Source: JAFCUW01 sp049898325 (GTDB lineage: Bacteria > Pseudomonadota > Gammaproteobacteria > Burkholderiales > Burkholderiaceae_D). From it: a stretch of DNA of 64,000 bases. Shown here piece by piece: positions 60,448 through 64,000 of this stretch (the stretch's first letter is position 1; each line of letters starts with the position of its first letter). The stretch spans positions 1 through 64,000 of the forward strand of contig NZ_JAFCXL010000001.1 in assembly GCF_049898325.1 (NCBI RefSeq), read 5' to 3'. Both the position numbers and the translations under genes were made by a program. The notes beneath the pieces are model-generated. The model saw only the letters and a list, made by a program, of their open reading frames with translations, had not been told where the DNA came from and did no database searches.

Positions 60448-61106
60448 CAGGCGTGACCGGCCTCGAGGGCCAGCATGGCCGGATCGATGCCCAGCAGCTT
60501 GATGGCGGCGTGGTAGCGCTGCTCGACGGGCAGGTCGAACAGCACGTGGGCGTCGGCGCCCACCGTCAGCCAGCCGTTGCGGCCGATTTCGTCTTCCAGC
60601 TGGCCCGGGCTCCAGCCCGCGTAGCCGATCGAGACGAGCATGCGCGACGGGCCATCGCCGGCGGCGACCGCTTCGAGCACGTCGATGGAGGTGGTAAATG
60701 CCACCTCGCTCGTCACCGTCAGCGACGACGAATAGCGCGCGCCCGGCGTGTGCAGCACGAAGCCGCGGTCGTCCTGGACGGGGCCGCCAAACATGATGGG
60801 CTCATTGACCACGCTGGCGTCGAGGCTGGCCGAGAGGGTCAGGTCGATGCGCTCGAACAGCACTTCCATGGTCATGTCGGTGGGCTTGTTGATGACCACG
60901 CCCAGCACGCCGTTGTCGTTGTGTTCGCACACATAGACGACGGTGCCGCCGAACACGGGGTCCTGCATCGCCGGCATGGCGATGAGAAAATGATTGGCCA
61001 GGTTGAAGCTGGCCGACACCGCGCCGATGGCCGATTCGGGCCGCTGCTGCTCGTCGTGCCGCATGCCATGCAGGGGCCGAGTTTTGTCGATTTTGCTCTT
61101 GGTCAT
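60447..61106 (-). CDS. yqgE: YqgE/AlgH family protein
   Basis: The 219-residue protein shows the family's LANHFLIAMPAMQDPVFGGTVVYVCEHNDNG and GWSPGQLEDEI. Its biochemical role is unclear although it is usually paired with ruvX. ATG 61106 gives a family-like start with extra N-terminal residues. It is the first gene of the pyr operon; its promoter must be in 61107-61285, shared with phrB. Confidence 0.93.
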   Translation of the reverse strand: MTKSKIDKTRPLHGMRHDEQQRPESAIGAVSASFNLANHFLIAMPAMQDPVFGGTVVYVCEHNDNGVLGVVINKPTDMTMEVLFERIDLTLSASLDASVVNEPIMFGGPVQDDRGFVLHTPGARYSSSLTVTSEVAFTTSIDVLEAVAAGDGPSRMLVSIGYAGWSPGQLEDEIGRNGWLTVGADAHVLFDLPVEQRYHAAIKLLGIDPAMLALEAGHA

Positions 61107-61285
61107 ACGCGTCACGCTTTCTCGTCTCACTCTTGTAGTTTGAAGCCAGCGTTCAAAATTACAATTCTGGACTTTTCGATAGTTTACACTGATTTGAGAG
61201 CCTGCCACGCCGTGCCGACAAAGCGCGTGGCGGATTTCATCCTAGCCAGTAAAATGCCCAATCCTGTTGACCTTGCACACGAGAA

Positions 61286-62731
61286 ATGAAATTCGAAAAA
61301 TCCCTGGTGTGGTTCCGCCGTGACCTGCGCGCCTTCGATCACGCTGCCCTGCACCACGCGCTGACCACCTCCAAAACAGTCTATTGCGCTTTCGTGTACG
61401 ACGACGCCATCTTGGCGAAATTGCCACGACACGACCGCCGCGTGGCCTTCATCCACGCCAGTATTGCCGAGCTCGACGCCGAGCTGCGCACGCTGGGCGG
61501 CTGCCTGCTGGTGCGCCATGCGCACGCCCGCAGCGACATCGTGCGCCTGGCCGCCGAACTGGACGTGCAGGCGGTGTTCGCCAACGAAGACTACGAGCCG
61601 CAGGCGATCGACCGCGATGTCGCCGTCGCCGATGCCCTCGAGGCCGCTGGCCGCCAACTGCTGGTGGTCAAGGATCAGCTGATCTTCGCCAAGGATGAAG
61701 TGCGCACCCTGGCGGGCGGGCGCTTTTCCGTGTTCACGCCCTACAAGAACGCCTGGCTCAAGCGCATGCACGCGGCGCCCGAGTGCCTGGCACCGTGGCA
61801 GATCGCGCCCCACGCGGCGCGCCTGGCGCCAGCGCAAGGGGCGCCGGCGCTGCCCTCGCTGGCGGCGCTCGGCTTCGAGCCGGTCGACCTGGCGGCGGTG
61901 GGCATCGTCGCCGGCATGCGCGGCGGCGCCGCCACGTTCGAGTCCTTCATCGCCCGCATGGCGGCCTACGACGAGGCGCGCAATTATCCGGCCATCGACG
62001 GCACCTCGACCCTGTCGATCCACCTGCGCTTTGGCACCGTGTCGATCCGCCACCTGGTGCGCACGGTGAACCAGCTGATCGCCAGCGGGGCCGGCGGCGC
62101 CGGCGCGCCCGTCTGGCTGTCCGAACTGATCTGGCGCGAGTTCTATGCGCAGATCCTGTTTCACAACCCGCACGTCGTCGAGCGCGCCTTCAAGCCCGCC
62201 TACGACGCCGTGGCGTGGGAGGCGGGGCCGCAGGCCGAGGCCGCGTTTGCCGCCTGGTGCGAAGGGCGCACCGGCTACCCGCTGGTCGACGCGGCCATGG
62301 CGCAGATCAACCAGACCGGCTTCATGCACAACCGCCTGCGCATGGTCACCGCCTCGTTCCTGGTCAAGGACCTGGGCATCGACTGGCGCTGGGGTGAACA
62401 GTATTTTGCCCTGCACCTGAACGACTTCGAGCTCGCCTCCAACAACGGCGGCTGGCAATGGGCCTCGTCAAGCGGCTGCGACGCCCAGCCGTATTTCCGC
62501 ATTTTCAATCCCGTCACGCAGTCGCAGAAATTCGACAAGAGCGGCCAGTTCATCCGCCACTGGCTGCCCCAGCTGAAAAAACTCGACGACAAGCAGATCC
62601 ACGCGCCGTGGGAGTGGCCGGCCGCGCCCAGGGGCGACTACCCGGCGCCGATGGTCGACCATGCCCAGGCGCGCGCGACCACGCTGGTGCGCTACGCCGT
62701 GGTCAAGGCGGCCGGCGAGGCCGACGCGTAA
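61286..62731 (+). CDS. phrB: Deoxyribodipyrimidine photolyase
   Basis: The 481-residue flavoprotein begins SLVWFRRDLRAFDHAAL (antenna-binding domain to about 200), followed by the FAD-binding domain with LSIHLRFGTVSIRHL, ELIWREFYAQIL, TGYPLVDAAMAQINQTGFMHNRLRM and the C-terminal WQWASSSGCDAQPYFRIFNP. It repairs pyrimidine dimers in light. It is divergent from yqgE. A GC palindrome (62735-62750) after its stop has no T-run. Confidence 0.97.
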   Translation: MKFEKSLVWFRRDLRAFDHAALHHALTTSKTVYCAFVYDDAILAKLPRHDRRVAFIHASIAELDAELRTLGGCLLVRHAHARSDIVRLAAELDVQAVFANEDYEPQAIDRDVAVADALEAAGRQLLVVKDQLIFAKDEVRTLAGGRFSVFTPYKNAWLKRMHAAPECLAPWQIAPHAARLAPAQGAPALPSLAALGFEPVDLAAVGIVAGMRGGAATFESFIARMAAYDEARNYPAIDGTSTLSIHLRFGTVSIRHLVRTVNQLIASGAGGAGAPVWLSELIWREFYAQILFHNPHVVERAFKPAYDAVAWEAGPQAEAAFAAWCEGRTGYPLVDAAMAQINQTGFMHNRLRMVTASFLVKDLGIDWRWGEQYFALHLNDFELASNNGGWQWASSSGCDAQPYFRIFNPVTQSQKFDKSGQFIRHWLPQLKKLDDKQIHAPWEWPAAPRGDYPAPMVDHAQARATTLVRYAVVKAAGEADA

Positions 62732-62770
62732 AGACCGCGGCCGCGGGGGGGCCCGGGCGGCGCTGGTGCG

Positions 62771-64000
62771 CTAGGCCGACGGCGCCGTCACGACCGGGTC
62801 GAGCAGGCCGGCGATCGCCGCCAGCAGCATCGCTTCCTGGAACGGTTTGCCGAAATACGCGTTCACGCCCAGCCCCAGCGCATAGTTGCGGTGCTTGTCG
62901 GCGGTGCGCGAGGTGATCATGATGATCGGCACATGGGCGGTGCTGCCGTTGCCGCGGATATTGCGGGTCAGGTCGAAGCCATCCATGCGTGGCATCTCGA
63001 TATCGACCAGCATCAGGTCGGGGATGGTCTCCTGCAGATGATCGAGGGCGTCGACGCCATCCTTGGCCAGGATCACGCGGTAGCCTTCGCGCTCGAGCAG
63101 GCGCTGGGTCACCTTGCGCACCGTGAGCGAATCGTCGACCACCATGATGACCGCCTCACGGGGGGCGACCGGCGCCAGCGCAGCTGGCGTCTGGCCCGCC
63201 GCGTGGCTGCGGCCGGCGCCGTGCAGCGCCAGCGCCACCGGGTTGAGGATCAGGACGATCTCGCCGGAACCGAGCACGGTGGCGCCGGCGATGCCGACCA
63301 TGCGCGCCAGTTGCGGACCGATGTTCTTGATGACCACCTCGCGGTTGCCCACCACGTCGTCGACCTGCACGGCGAGGCGGTCAGCGCCGCTTTTGAGCAT
63401 CAGCACGGGCGACGAGCGCTGCGCCAGCGGACGCGCGCCCGCCTGGCCCAGCAGCGCCGGCAGGTAATGCAGGGCCACGTTCTGGCCCTGGAAACGCAGC
63501 ACGCAAGCGGCGTGTGCCTCGACCAGGGCGCCCTCCTTCATCTGCAGCACCTGCTCGACCAGGATCGACGGCAGCGCATAGGTGGTGCCGGCGCTGGCGG
63601 TGAGCACCACCTGGGTGACGGCCAGCGTCAACGGCAGGTGCACGGTGAAACGGGCGCCCTTGCCGGCCGTCGTTTCGATCGCCACCCGCCCGCCCAGCGC
63701 CTGCGCCTGCGAGCGCACCACGTCCATGCCGACGCCGCGCCCGGCCAGTTCGGACAGGCTGTCGGCGGTGCTCAGGCCCGGTGCGAAAATCAGCTCGGCC
63801 GCTTCGGCGTCGGTGATGCTGGCGCCGGCTTCCAGCAAGCCCGCCTGGACTGCCTTGGCGCGTATCCTGGCCAGATCGAGGCCGGCGCCATCATCGCTGA
63901 TCTGGATCACCACTTCATTGCCCTGCTGGCTCACCTGCATCAGCAATTCGCCCGTCTCGGCCTTGCCGGCAGCGCCACGGCGCGCGCGCGGTTCGATGCC
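62771..64000 (-). CDS. CheA-type hybrid chemotaxis histidine kinase, C-terminal part (runs off window)
   Basis: The frame is open to the right edge, so only about 410 C-terminal residues are seen. They contain part of the ATPase (ISDDGAGLDLARIRAKAV, RGVGMDVVR, GKGARFTVHLP), a CheW-like domain (about TQVVLTASAGTTYALP, VDDVVGNREVVIKN), and a receiver domain with the phospho-acceptor aspartate in LMLVDIEMPRMDG and lysine in FGKPFQ. This is the order of ChpA/PilL-type kinases, which control twitching motility or other surface responses. N-terminal phosphotransfer domains lie outside. Confidence 0.93.
   Translation of the reverse strand, partial: GIEPRARRGAAGKAETGELLMQVSQQGNEVVIQISDDGAGLDLARIRAKAVQAGLLEAGASITDAEAAELIFAPGLSTADSLSELAGRGVGMDVVRSQAQALGGRVAIETTAGKGARFTVHLPLTLAVTQVVLTASAGTTYALPSILVEQVLQMKEGALVEAHAACVLRFQGQNVALHYLPALLGQAGARPLAQRSSPVLMLKSGADRLAVQVDDVVGNREVVIKNIGPQLARMVGIAGATVLGSGEIVLILNPVALALHGAGRSHAAGQTPAALAPVAPREAVIMVVDDSLTVRKVTQRLLEREGYRVILAKDGVDALDHLQETIPDLMLVDIEMPRMDGFDLTRNIRGNGSTAHVPIIMITSRTADKHRNYALGLGVNAYFGKPFQEAMLLAAIAGLLDPVVTAPSA

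Noticed and set aside
62735..62750. GC palindrome after phrB as terminator
   Set aside because: It is self-complementary but has no T-run on either strand.

Overview
The window is high-GC DNA from a betaproteobacterium, most likely an Oxalobacteraceae member of the Massilia/Duganella/Janthinobacterium type. This rests on gene content and order (miaB-phoH-ybeY, corC-lnt-glyQS-gmhB-plsC, waaA-waaC-phosphomannomutase, yqgE-ruvX-pyrR-pyrB-pseudo-pyrC, an H-NS family protein, a PEP-CTERM protein, HDOD and PilZ proteins). It is inference from protein resemblance, not a database result. No tRNA, rRNA, CRISPR array or intact insertion sequence was recognised.

Layout. 1-1,480 is a graveyard: an AT-rich leader, a frameshifted acyltransferase start, a repeat-dense junction and the tail of a TonB-dependent receptor. 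1,494-6,500 holds a secreted hydrolase, a decayed carboxylesterase, small DNA-binding proteins, a CysB-like regulator and a truncated glyoxalase-fold gene. 6,505-23,828 holds a TonB receptor, a c-di-GMP GGDEF-EAL protein, a CYTH-CHAD protein, an ice-binding-like PEP-CTERM protein, an argO/argP pair, an amino-acid binding protein, a porin, glycerate kinase, a TPR-methyltransferase and a PilZ brake protein. 24,005-33,618 holds membrane, lipid and signalling genes, including an unusual solitary FtsH-like protease and an HDOD pair. 34,248-48,577 is a housekeeping block for tRNA modification, ribosome and envelope maintenance, glycyl-tRNA synthetase, heptose and phospholipid synthesis; an FAD-type fragment and an isoquinoline-oxidoreductase-like pair lie inside it. 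48,602-57,259 is envelope polysaccharide and LPS work (waaA, waaC, phosphomannomutase, wecA-like, rfbC-like) with hns and apaH. 57,286-61,106 is the pyrimidine operon with yqgE and ruvX. 61,286-64,000 has photolyase and the end of a CheA-type hybrid kinase that runs off the window.

How the genes fit together. Several genes serve the envelope: gmhB and waaC make and use heptose, waaA adds Kdo, lnt matures lipoproteins, two PlsC-type proteins acylate lysophosphatidate, and wecA and rfbC suggest O-antigen or exopolysaccharide. A second theme is surface signalling (GGDEF-EAL, PilZ, HDOD, CheA-like).

The most notable new signal is not protein-coding. At 8,973-9,074 a PhoB-type direct repeat sits exactly 10 bp before a -10 hexamer and drives about 60 nt ending in a strong intrinsic terminator. 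This has the architecture of a phosphate-starvation small RNA with an anti-Shine-Dalgarno loop.
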